From Mycobacterium sp. (lineage in GTDB: Bacteria; Actinomycetota; Actinomycetes; Mycobacteriales; Mycobacteriaceae), in contig RXJD01000023.1 of NCBI GenBank assembly GCA_003987775.1, positions 62,001 through 126,000 of the forward strand: 64,000 nt of DNA, read 5' to 3'. The position numbers and the translations under genes are program-made. The notes under the pieces are model-generated. The model was given only the letters and a program-made list of their open reading frames with translations. It was not told the DNA's origin and did no database searches. Positions 1 through 6,722 of the stretch are shown piece after piece. Within the stretch, counting starts at the first letter, position 1; each line of letters begins with the position of its first letter.

Positions 1-53
1 TGGGATCGCATGCGCTGAAGCTGCCCAGAAGCTACTGACGTAGGTTGATCATC

Positions 54-107
54 GAATGTGAAGTGACGGCGCTTTTCCCGCGTTTTTTCCGCCGTCATTT
101 CACGTTC
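54..107. repeat. Long imperfect stem-loop upstream of the thiolase gene
   Basis: Two 18-base arms, 54-71 and 90-107, are complementary at 16 of 18 positions around an 18-base T- and C-rich loop. The structure lies just before the thiolase ribosome-binding region. It could be the terminator of a gene to the left of the window, an mRNA leader structure, or a copy of a dispersed repeat. The right arm ends in TTCACGTTCGGC, which also occurs in the 30-base repeat at 61153-61210. Confidence 0.5.
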
Positions 108-131
108 GGCGATCGAGAGGCGGAGTGAAGC

Positions 132-1280
132 ATGCGCGAAACAGTCATTGTCGAGGCGGTGCGTACGGCGGTAGGCAAGCGCAATGGCGGGCTCGCGAGT
201 GTGCACCCCGCCGACCTGTCCGCCGTCGTCCTCAACGAACTGATGGACCGTGCCGGCGTCAGCCCTGAGCTGGTCGACGACGTGGTCTGGGGCTGCGTCA
301 GCCAGGTCGGCGACCAGTCCGCCAACATCGGGCGCTACGCCGTGCTGGCGGCCGGCTGGCCGGAGACCATTCCCGGGACCACCGTCAATCGCGCATGTGG
401 ATCCAGCCAGCAGGCCCTCGACTTCGCGGTACAGGCCGTGATGTCGGGTCAGCAGGATGTGGTGGTGGCCGGGGGTGTCGAGGTCATGAGCCGGGTGCCG
501 CTCGGTGCGGCCCGGGCGACCGGCATGCCGTACGGGCCCAAAGTGCTTGCTCGCTATGACGACTTCTCGTTCAATCAGGGCATCAGCGCGGAGCTGATCG
601 CCAAGAAGTGGGGCCTGTCCCGCACCAGGCTCGACGAATACTCCGCCCAGTCCCACGAACGAGCGGCCGCGGCCCAGGACAGCGGCGCGTTCACCGAACA
701 GATCGTTCCGGTGTTCTGCGACGACGGTTCGATCGTGCACCAGGACGAAGGCGTACGACGCGGGACGACCGTGGACAAACTCGCCGGACTGAAGCCGGCG
801 TTCGCCGACGACGGCGTCATCCACGCGGGCAACTCTTCTCAGATATCCGATGGTGCCGCCGCGCTGCTGGTGACGACGTCGGAGCTAGCCCTGGAAATGG
901 GTCTGACCCCGATCGTGCGTTATCGCGCCGGCGCGGTCGCCGGTGCGGACCCGGTGCTGATGCTGACCGGCCCGATCCCGGCGACCGAGAAGGTGCTGGG
1001 GAAGTCCGGCGTCCGGATCGACGAGGTGGGTGTCTTCGAGGTCAATGAAGCCTTCGCGCCCGTGCCGCTGGCCTGGCTCGCCGAAACCGGCGCGGACCCA
1101 CAGCGGCTGAACCCGCTGGGCGGCGCGATTTCGCTCGGCCACCCGCTGGGCGCGTCCGGTGCGGTGCTGATGACGCGCATGGTGCATCACATGCGCGACA
1201 ACGGCATTCGTTTCGGGCTGCAGACCATGTGCGAGGGCGGCGGCACCGCCAACGCGACGCTGGTGGAGTTGGTGGGCTAA
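132..1280 (+). CDS. Acetyl-CoA acyltransferase (thiolase)
   Basis: This 382-residue protein is a full-length thiolase of the degradative type, which cleaves 3-ketoacyl-CoA with CoA to release acetyl-CoA or propionyl-CoA in the cytoplasm. The nucleophilic Cys89 lies in NRACGSSQ, the catalytic His337 in GHPLGASG, and the second catalytic Cys367 in MCEGGGTAN. The N-terminal EAVRTAVGKRNGG resembles the steroid thiolase FadA5 and other actinobacterial FadA proteins, but I cannot assign an orthologue. The ATG follows GAGGCGGAG. A TetR gene lies downstream after a short gap with an operator-like repeat, so the thiolase may be transcribed separately from it. The neighbourhood suggests the final carbon-carbon cleavage of a beta-oxidation-like pathway. 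Confidence 0.9.
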   Translation: MRETVIVEAVRTAVGKRNGGLASVHPADLSAVVLNELMDRAGVSPELVDDVVWGCVSQVGDQSANIGRYAVLAAGWPETIPGTTVNRACGSSQQALDFAVQAVMSGQQDVVVAGGVEVMSRVPLGAARATGMPYGPKVLARYDDFSFNQGISAELIAKKWGLSRTRLDEYSAQSHERAAAAQDSGAFTEQIVPVFCDDGSIVHQDEGVRRGTTVDKLAGLKPAFADDGVIHAGNSSQISDGAAALLVTTSELALEMGLTPIVRYRAGAVAGADPVLMLTGPIPATEKVLGKSGVRIDEVGVFEVNEAFAPVPLAWLAETGADPQRLNPLGGAISLGHPLGASGAVLMTRMVHHMRDNGIRFGLQTMCEGGGTANATLVELVG

Positions 1281-1317
1281 TCCGGTACCCCGATCCGGCC
1301 CCTTGTCTCGTGCCGCA

Positions 1318-1349
1318 AACCAACCTACTGTGTATTCACTAGGTTGTTT
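1318..1349. promoter_or_regulatory. Inverted repeat, likely TetR operator
   Basis: CAACCTA (1321-1327) and TAGGTTG (1340-1346) form a perfect 7-base inverted repeat with a 12-base spacer. The similarity continues outward (AAAC on the left, GTTT on the right). It sits 30 bases before the proposed start of the TetR gene, a usual place for autoregulation. The binding protein is inferred, not shown. Confidence 0.5.
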
Positions 1350-1376
1350 ACCCCGACGGTTCGACGAGGAAGTTCG

Positions 1377-1985
1377 GTGCCCGACGTACGGCCTTACGAG
1401 ACGCTTCTCGCCAAAGGGGAAGACCGCAAACAGCGGATCCTCGAGGTGGCGCAGCGGCTGCTGTCGCGCAACGGCTGGCGCAACACGACGCTGGCCCAGA
1501 TCGCCCGCGAGGCGGGGGTGACCCCTGCGGGCCTGCTGCATCACTTCGAATCCAAGGAGCAGCTGCTGCACGCGGTGCTGGATGCGCGCGACGTCGACGA
1601 CGACACGCACTCCGACCGCGGCGGTGATCTGCTGGGCGAGATCGCCCAGGTCGCCGACCGGTTCAGCCGGCAACCCGAGCTGGTCGGTACCTTCACCGTT
1701 CTCCTGGTGGAGAACATCGCGCCCGACGCTCCGTTGCACGACCGCCTGGTGAACCGCCAGCGGGACGCGACCGAGATCGTCGCCGCCGGCATCCGCCGCG
1801 GCCAGGCCGCGGGCCGGTATCGCGCCGACATCGACCCTGCCGTCAAGGCCGTAGAGATCCTCGCCTTCATTCACGGAATGGAAATGACATGGCTGCTCGA
1901 CCCGTCGATACCCCTGACCGAGGTGTTCAAGGAGTACGCGGAAGCACTGGCGCGCGACTTCTCCCCGTCGGGGAGCACGACATGA
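1377..1985 (+). CDS. TetR/AcrR-family transcriptional regulator
   Basis: This 202-residue protein has an N-terminal TetR DNA-binding domain. Its helix-turn-helix lies at about residues 37-56, with the typical ITLAQIAREAGV-type helix followed by LLHHFESKEQLL. The C-terminal part should hold the ligand pocket and dimer interface; the ligand is unknown. I chose the GTG at 1377 because GAGGAAG lies 5 to 6 bases before it; an upstream TTG at 1344 falls inside the inverted repeat and has no such site. The gene overlaps the next one by ATGA, so the two are translationally coupled. It probably represses itself through the 1318-1349 repeat and may control neighbouring catabolic genes. Confidence 0.85.
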   Translation: MPDVRPYETLLAKGEDRKQRILEVAQRLLSRNGWRNTTLAQIAREAGVTPAGLLHHFESKEQLLHAVLDARDVDDDTHSDRGGDLLGEIAQVADRFSRQPELVGTFTVLLVENIAPDAPLHDRLVNRQRDATEIVAAGIRRGQAAGRYRADIDPAVKAVEILAFIHGMEMTWLLDPSIPLTEVFKEYAEALARDFSPSGSTT

Positions 1986-2485
1986 GGTACCGGCTCGACG
2001 TCGTGGCGTCCAGCGTGGTCGACGTGGTGAAGTTCGCCGGCGGCTGGTTGTTCGACCGTTCGATGGCGGGCTGGGATGTCACGGTGCTGCTCACCGACCA
2101 CCCCGACGACCGTCCGCTGCACATCCTGGGCGCTCGGACGCGCGACCTGGAATCGGTGCTGACCTCGGTGGGATCGCATCCGCGTCCCCAGGCCCTGGCC
2201 GCCGCCGCGGACCTGCTCGGCTCGGACCCGCGGGTCCGCGCCGGGGTGCTGCAAGCCCTCGACCACGGCGTCACCGAAGTGACGCTCTGGGGCACCACCT
2301 GGCCGGCCGAACTCGACGACAGCGTTGGGCGCGTTCAGCACCGGTTGAGCATGGCCGCACAGACGTTCAAGGCTAAAGCGCTGGCTGCCGCGGCAGTGCC
2401 GGTCGACGCCGTCGGACCCGTCGAGACGTTCCGCAGCGGGGCGATGGCGTGCCCGTCGGTGGCCGCCGATCTGCTACCGGTCTGA
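1982..2485 (+). CDS. Conserved hypothetical protein, translationally coupled to TetR
   Basis: This 167-residue protein starts at the ATG that overlaps the TetR stop codon (ATGA). I do not recognise a domain. It begins MRYRLDVVASSVVDVV and is mixed alpha/beta in composition, with no signal peptide, membrane segment or cysteine cluster. An Ala- and Arg-rich central stretch looks helical. Coupling to a TetR gene suggests a linked role or co-regulation, but nothing in the sequence points to a reaction. Codon use matches the neighbours, so it is likely a real gene. Confidence 0.65.
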   Translation: MRYRLDVVASSVVDVVKFAGGWLFDRSMAGWDVTVLLTDHPDDRPLHILGARTRDLESVLTSVGSHPRPQALAAAADLLGSDPRVRAGVLQALDHGVTEVTLWGTTWPAELDDSVGRVQHRLSMAAQTFKAKALAAAAVPVDAVGPVETFRSGAMACPSVAADLLPV

Positions 2486-2543
2486 CCCGCTCCGGGCGGC
2501 GTTGCGGTTCAGCACGTCCTGTGGAAATGTAATACTCATAAGT

Positions 2544-2558
2544 GAGAGGCGCATTCTC
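2544..2558. promoter_or_regulatory. Palindromic motif copy upstream of P450 (GAGAGG-CGC-ATTCTC)
   Basis: This is a degenerate copy of the GAGAAT-N3-ATTCTC palindrome found upstream of several genes in the window. The right half is perfect and the left half matches at four of six bases. It ends 28 bases before the P450 start. A weaker second copy may lie at 2523-2537. Confidence 0.4.
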
Positions 2559-2586
2559 GCGAGCCGAGATCCGAACGGAGCACGAC

Positions 2587-3864
2587 ATGGTGGATGACTT
2601 CACCGAACTGGATTTCTTCCGCGACCGCAGGCTCGTCGAGGATCCCTACCCGTACTACGAGGCGCTGCGACAGCAGTGCCCGGTCGCCCGCGAACCGCAC
2701 CACGGTGTTGCCATGGTGACCGGTTGGGACGAGGCCTGTGCCGTGCTGAACGACGCGCAGACCTTCTCCTCGTGCATCTCGGTGACCGGCCCGTTCCCGG
2801 GATTCCCGGTGCCGTTGACCGGCCAGACCGACATCACCGAGCTGATCGAGCAGCACCGTGACGAACTGCCCTTCAGCGACCAGTTGCCCACGCTCGATCC
2901 GCCGACCCACACCAACCACCGTTCGTTGTTGATGCGGCTGATCACCCCGAAGCGCCTCAAGGAGAACGAGGACGCCATGTGGGTGCTGGCCGATCAGGTG
3001 CTCGACGGGTTTCTGGCGCCGGGTGAAGGGGAGTTCATCAAAGGCTTCGCCGGACCGTTCACGTTGCTGGTGATCGCCGACCTGCTCGGCGTGCCGATGG
3101 AAGATCGCGACTCCTTCGTCAAAGGCATCCGCCAGCACTCGGGTGGCGGCATCGGAAGCACCGGCAAGGAATCGCTGGCGCACAGCCCGCTGGAATTTCT
3201 CTACGGGCTGTTCTCCGACTATGTGCGGGACCGCCGTCGTGAGCCCCGCGACGACGTCCTGACAGGCCTGGCGACGGCCACCTACCCCGACGGTTCGACA
3301 CCGGCGATCGAAGACGTGGCCCGCGTCGCCAGCAACGTGTTCTCGGCGGGGCAGGAAACCACCGTCCGGTTGCTGGGCGCGGCGCTGCAGATCATGGCCG
3401 AGCGGCCCGACATTCAGCAGCAGCTGCGTCGCGATCGCAGCCTGATCCCCAACTTCATCGAGGAGGCGCTGCGCGTCGAAAGTCCGGTCAAAGGTGACTT
3501 CCGGCTGAACCGGGTGCCCGTCAACGTCGGTGGCGTGGACCTTCCAGCCGGCACCACCCTGATGATCCTGCAGGCCGCCGCCAACCGCGATCCGCGCCGC
3601 TTCGAAGATCCGGCCACCTTCGACCCGGCGCGCAAGAACGCGCGGCAACACCTCTCGTTCGGGCGCGGGATTCACAGCTGCCCGGGAGCTCCGCTAGCGC
3701 GCGCCGAAACCCGGGTCGCGATCGAGCGCCTGCTCGACCGGACCTCGGACATCCGGCTCAACGAGCGGGAACACGGTCCGGCGAATGACCGCCGCTATCA
3801 ATATGTTCCGACCTACATCCTGCGCGGGCTGACCGAACTGCACCTGGAGTTCACGTCGGCATGA
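2587..3864 (+). CDS. Cytochrome P450
   Basis: This 425-residue soluble bacterial P450 should hydroxylate a hydrophobic substrate using electrons from a small ferredoxin. The I-helix oxygen-activation motif AGQETT is at residues 254-259, and the haem-ligand loop FGRGIHSCPGAP carries Cys365. The length is normal for the class. I chose the ATG at 2587, which follows ACGGAG and keeps the usual P450 N-terminus (FTELDFF). A ferredoxin gene begins 10 bases after the stop, so the two form a redox pair. The protein is clearly related to the P450 at 43616-44887; both contain GPFP, LIPxFIEE and YxPTYILRGL. The CYP family cannot be assigned without a search. Confidence 0.92.
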   Translation: MVDDFTELDFFRDRRLVEDPYPYYEALRQQCPVAREPHHGVAMVTGWDEACAVLNDAQTFSSCISVTGPFPGFPVPLTGQTDITELIEQHRDELPFSDQLPTLDPPTHTNHRSLLMRLITPKRLKENEDAMWVLADQVLDGFLAPGEGEFIKGFAGPFTLLVIADLLGVPMEDRDSFVKGIRQHSGGGIGSTGKESLAHSPLEFLYGLFSDYVRDRRREPRDDVLTGLATATYPDGSTPAIEDVARVASNVFSAGQETTVRLLGAALQIMAERPDIQQQLRRDRSLIPNFIEEALRVESPVKGDFRLNRVPVNVGGVDLPAGTTLMILQAAANRDPRRFEDPATFDPARKNARQHLSFGRGIHSCPGAPLARAETRVAIERLLDRTSDIRLNEREHGPANDRRYQYVPTYILRGLTELHLEFTSA

Positions 3865-3874
3865 AAGGTCTGGC

Positions 3875-4063
3875 ATGAGGGTGTGGGTCGACGACGGGAG
3901 TTGCCGTGGCCACGGCATGTGTCTGACGCTGTGCCCGGAAGTCTTCAGCCTGACCGACGATGGCTACGCCGAGGCGATAACGGGCGAGGTTCCGGTGGAA
4001 TTCGAGGCAGCCACCCGCGAGGCCATCGAGTGCTGTCCGGAGCAGGCGATCAAGGAGCGGTGA
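3875..4063 (+). CDS. Small iron-sulfur ferredoxin paired with P450
   Basis: This 62-residue protein is a single-cluster ferredoxin of the P450-associated mycobacterial type. The cluster motif is Cys10-x2-His13-x2-Cys16 and later Cys54-Pro, with His where a second cysteine ligand would stand in a classical [4Fe-4S] ferredoxin; such proteins often carry a [3Fe-4S] cluster. It also has Cys20 in CLTLCPEVF, where the other ferredoxins here have Ala, so an alternative ligand is possible. It sits 10 bases downstream of the P450 and most likely donates electrons to it. The stop codon lies inside the first unit of a 24-base tandem repeat. Confidence 0.9.
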   Translation: MRVWVDDGSCRGHGMCLTLCPEVFSLTDDGYAEAITGEVPVEFEAATREAIECCPEQAIKER

Positions 4064-4140
4064 GCGGCTCGGCGTCGCCGAAGGTGAGCGGCTCGGCGTC
4101 GCCGAACGTGAACGGCTCGGCGTCGCCGAACGTGAACTCA
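4059..4140. repeat. 24-base tandem repeat, about 3.4 copies
   Basis: Units begin at 4059, 4083 and 4107, with a partial fourth unit from 4131. The core shared by all units is CGGCTCGGCGTCGCCGAA. The first copy contains the ferredoxin stop codon. The repeat fills the gap between two convergent P450-ferredoxin operons. GCCGAACGTGAA at the copy junctions is the reverse complement of part of the repeat at 61153-61210. Confidence 0.75.
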
Positions 4141-4198
4141 CGGAGAGATTTTCGTCCCGCGATCGCCACCAGCTCACGCTCGGCGCGCGGTCGGGAGC

Positions 4199-4387
4199 CT
4201 AGACGATCGAGATCGCCTGCCGCGGGCACTGCCGCACCGCTTCGCGAACCAGTTCCTCGTTCTCCGGAGTGACCTCCGGCTGCAGGACGGTCAGCATGTC
4301 GTCATCGCCCAGCAAGAACACGTCGGGCGCGATGCCCATGCACACCGCGTTGCTCTCGCAGAGGTCCCAGTCAACTTCGATTCTCAT
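4199..4387 (-). CDS. Small iron-sulfur ferredoxin, Asn variant
   Basis: This 62-residue ferredoxin has the cluster motif Cys10-x2-Asn13-x2-Cys16 and a late Cys54-Pro (QCPRQAI). Asn occupies the variable position that is His or Phe in the other ferredoxins of this window. The start is the ATG at 4387, which overlaps the stop codon of the upstream P450 (ATGA), so the two are translationally coupled and this is probably its dedicated electron donor. MGIAPDVFLLGDDD is typical of the family. The partner reductase is not adjacent; the NuoF-like protein at 8677-9939 is one candidate. Confidence 0.9.
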   Translation of the reverse strand: MRIEVDWDLCESNAVCMGIAPDVFLLGDDDMLTVLQPEVTPENEELVREAVRQCPRQAISIV

Positions 4388-5589
4388 CGCAGCACCCTTA
4401 CCGGTACGTTCTTCCAACCCGCGACATTCTGCATGTGGACGCGGTTGCAGTTCTCCCAGTCCACCTCATAACGGGGCATGAAGTCCAGCAGCTTCTCCAG
4501 CGCGATGCAGCTCTCCATGCGCGCCAGGGCCGCGCCGAGGCAGCTGTGTATTCCGTAGCCGAAGCTCAGGTTCAGCGCCTGGTGCCGGTCCCGGTCGATG
4601 TCGAACTCGTCGGGATTGGTCCAGGCCGACGGGTCGCGGTTGGCCGCGGCGTTGATCAGGAACACCGGCTTCATCGCCGGAATCGTGACGCCGTGCAGCT
4701 CAACATCTTTCAGCGAACAGCGCACCTGATACTGCGACGGCGCCTCATAGCGCAACAGCTCCTCCACCGCGGCGGGGATTTTGCTGCGGTCCTGCAGCAG
4801 CTTCTGCCACTGCTCGGGGAAGCGGGCGAACACCACCGGCGCATTGCCGAGCAGCTTGGTCACCGTCTCTGCACCTGCGCCGCCCAAAAGGGTTGCAAAG
4901 CCGGCGATCTCGATATCGTCCAGCTTGGTCATCTGGCCGTCTTCGCGCTCGATCTCCGCGTTGATCAGCTTGGTGAAAAGGTCGTCCCGCGGTTCGGCGC
5001 GACGCTCCTGCAGCAGGCCGTAGTACAGCATCCCGGTCTCGATGTTGGCCTGCATGCCGCGCTCGCCGACCTCGACCTGCCCCGGCTCACGGTGCAGCGA
5101 TTCGTCGATCAGGTGGCGCACCCGCTGTGCGTGCTCCTCGGGGACACCGAGCATCGTGGTGATGACTTCGACCGGGAACGGCCCCGAAAAGTCCTGCACC
5201 ACATCGAAGCGGTCCGGATCGACCCTGCTCAGATACTTGTCGATCTTCTCGCCGACCATCTCGCGCTGGGCCTGGATGGCCCGCGGCGTGAAGACCTTGT
5301 TGAGCAGGCTGCGCATGTGCCGGTGGTCGGGCGGGTCCATGAAGATGATGGACTTCACGTCCGGCGGTTTGCCCGTCCGCACCATCGACAGGTCGATGCC
5401 GTAGGCGGAGGAGTACGTCTGAAAATTCTTCAGACCCGCCGCCACATCGGCATGACGCGTCAGCGCATAGAAGTCGTATTCCTCGCTGTAGTAGACCGGC
5501 GCCTCCTCCTGCATGCGCCGGTACGTGTCCCAGGCGCCGTTGAAGAAGTCCTCGGAGAACGGATCGAAGGTGACCTTCGATTTGGTCAT
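4384..5589 (-). CDS. Cytochrome P450
   Basis: This 401-residue bacterial P450 has the I-helix motif GGAGAETV around residues 236-243, the E-x-x-R helix at EELLR (276-280) and the haem loop FGYGIHSCLGAALAR with Cys350. It should act in the cytoplasm as a monooxygenase with the coupled ferredoxin. The ATG at 5589 follows a purine-rich AGCAAGGAG. The promoter region at 5590-5670 contains two inverted repeats, so a repressor probably controls it. Sequence similarity to the other three P450s here is modest, so a different substrate or position is likely. CYP family not assigned. Confidence 0.92.
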   Translation of the reverse strand: MTKSKVTFDPFSEDFFNGAWDTYRRMQEEAPVYYSEEYDFYALTRHADVAAGLKNFQTYSSAYGIDLSMVRTGKPPDVKSIIFMDPPDHRHMRSLLNKVFTPRAIQAQREMVGEKIDKYLSRVDPDRFDVVQDFSGPFPVEVITTMLGVPEEHAQRVRHLIDESLHREPGQVEVGERGMQANIETGMLYYGLLQERRAEPRDDLFTKLINAEIEREDGQMTKLDDIEIAGFATLLGGAGAETVTKLLGNAPVVFARFPEQWQKLLQDRSKIPAAVEELLRYEAPSQYQVRCSLKDVELHGVTIPAMKPVFLINAAANRDPSAWTNPDEFDIDRDRHQALNLSFGYGIHSCLGAALARMESCIALEKLLDFMPRYEVDWENCNRVHMQNVAGWKNVPVRVLR

Positions 5590-5626
5590 GCAACGCTCCT
5601 TGCTGCTGAGCTGCGGGCTGGGGCCA

Positions 5627-5664
5627 TTACAGCCGAACGCCTGACTGTAACGCTAACGGTAGCG
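5627..5664. promoter_or_regulatory. Inverted repeats in the P450 promoter region
   Basis: TTACAG (5627-5632) and CTGTAA (5645-5650) form an inverted repeat with a 12-base spacer. Directly after it, CGCTA-ACGG-TAGCG forms a second, shorter one. Both lie 38 to 75 bases upstream of the leftward P450 start at 5589, where an operator would be expected. Confidence 0.4.
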
Positions 5665-5705
5665 GCTTCCGGGCGCGGCGGAAAGGAGCACAAGGTCCCC
5701 ATTCC

Positions 5706-6626
5706 TCAGTCCTCCGCCGGGCGTGCAGCCGGCTTCACGCTCGAGTCCGACGGTGCGGCCGGCTTCACGCCGGCGGCGTGTGTCGCCACGCATTCGTCGA
5801 CGAACGCGAACACGCTGCGGTGGTAGTCGGCGGCGTTGCGGCCGAGGCTGAGGTTGTGGCCCGCGTCAGGATGCCGGCTGCTGGTGAAAGCGGCTGCCCC
5901 GGAGAACATCTGGGCGATCTCGGCCAGATTCTCGTCGTCGCCCCGATACACCCGGTCATGCTCGCCGATGGTGAACCGCACCGGCACCCGCACCGCTGGC
6001 GCCAACTCGGGAAAGTAGCGGTGCGGCCAGTTGACCGCCACGTCCCGCTCGTAGGCGGGCGACGTCGACGAGTTCGTCACCCCGCGCAGGATGTCGGGCG
6101 GGTACAGCCGCATCGGCTCCCACAGCAGCTCGCGGGTACCGGGCGGACGCTCCTTCACGGCCGCCGCCCGCATGATCTCCTTGGCTGCGTCGTGGTAGCG
6201 CCTGCCGGTGCCGCCCAGTTCCAGGCCCAACAAGTCGGCACCCCGGTCGTCGGCGGCCATCCGCGTCGCCAGCTCGCACCCGCCGGAATGGCCCAGCACG
6301 AACAACCCGGCGCCGCGTGCCCGCTCGCCCAGAATGCGTTCCACGGCACCGTAAGCGAGATCAACGCGCTGCTCAGGGGTCTGCACCGCCTCCGGATACG
6401 GGGCTGAACTGCCGTGCCCCGGCCGGTCCAGCGCGATGACCGTGTAGCCCGACTCCGAACCCAGTCGCAGCAGCGACAACTCGGGGTGTCCCGGGCAGTC
6501 GAAGTACACGGCGGTGGTACCGCCGCCGTGGATCGCCACGATGACGGCCTTGGGCTCGTCGGCCTCGGCGATCACCCCGGACATGGGTACGCTGTCGACG
6601 ATTACGACTCTCGGGCGGGGATTCAT
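5706..6626 (-). CDS. Alpha/beta hydrolase
   Basis: This 306-residue protein has the alpha/beta-hydrolase fold. The oxyanion region is HGGG near residue 33, the nucleophile elbow is GHSGG with Ser114, the acid may be Asp224 in GEHD and the catalytic His is His257 in DAGHNLSL. An ester, lactone or thioester substrate is plausible. I chose the ATG at 6626; the frame stays open upstream, but that stretch is only the translated C-rich repeat. The last 25 residues (AAGVKPAA.. SVKPAARPAED) encode two copies of a GTGCGGCCGGCTTCACGC-like repeat, so the C-terminus seems to have been extended by repeat DNA. It lies downstream of the DUF35-thiolase gene on the same strand. Confidence 0.85.
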   Translation of the reverse strand: MNPRPRVVIVDSVPMSGVIAEADEPKAVIVAIHGGGTTAVYFDCPGHPELSLLRLGSESGYTVIALDRPGHGSSAPYPEAVQTPEQRVDLAYGAVERILGERARGAGLFVLGHSGGCELATRMAADDRGADLLGLELGGTGRRYHDAAKEIMRAAAVKERPPGTRELLWEPMRLYPPDILRGVTNSSTSPAYERDVAVNWPHRYFPELAPAVRVPVRFTIGEHDRVYRGDDENLAEIAQMFSGAAAFTSSRHPDAGHNLSLGRNAADYHRSVFAFVDECVATHAAGVKPAAPSDSSVKPAARPAED

Positions 6627-6635
6627 GCGCCGCTC

Positions 6636-6701
6636 TCCCCCGCAAGCGGGTGGTGCCCCCACCTCATCGCTGCGTCCCCCGCAAGCGGGTGGTGCCCCCA
6701 C
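6636..6701. repeat. Two copies of a 27-base C-rich hairpin repeat
   Basis: Identical 27-base units occupy 6636-6662 and 6675-6701, a period of 39 bases. Each contains CCCGC-AA-GCGGG, which can form a hairpin, followed by TGGTGCCCCCAC. They fill the space between the DUF35-thiolase gene and the hydrolase. I recall similar units as dispersed repeats in mycobacterial genomes, but did not check this. Confidence 0.75.
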
Positions 6702-6722
6702 TGCATCGTCGCCGGCGCGGAC

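Noticed and set aside
885..1874. Long open frame on the minus strand across the thiolase and TetR genes
   Set aside because: It is a frame shadow of two well-supported genes; the product is low-complexity and has no family features.
2536..3675. Long minus-strand frame across the P450
   Set aside because: It mirrors the P450 gene on the opposite strand, as is common in GC-rich DNA.
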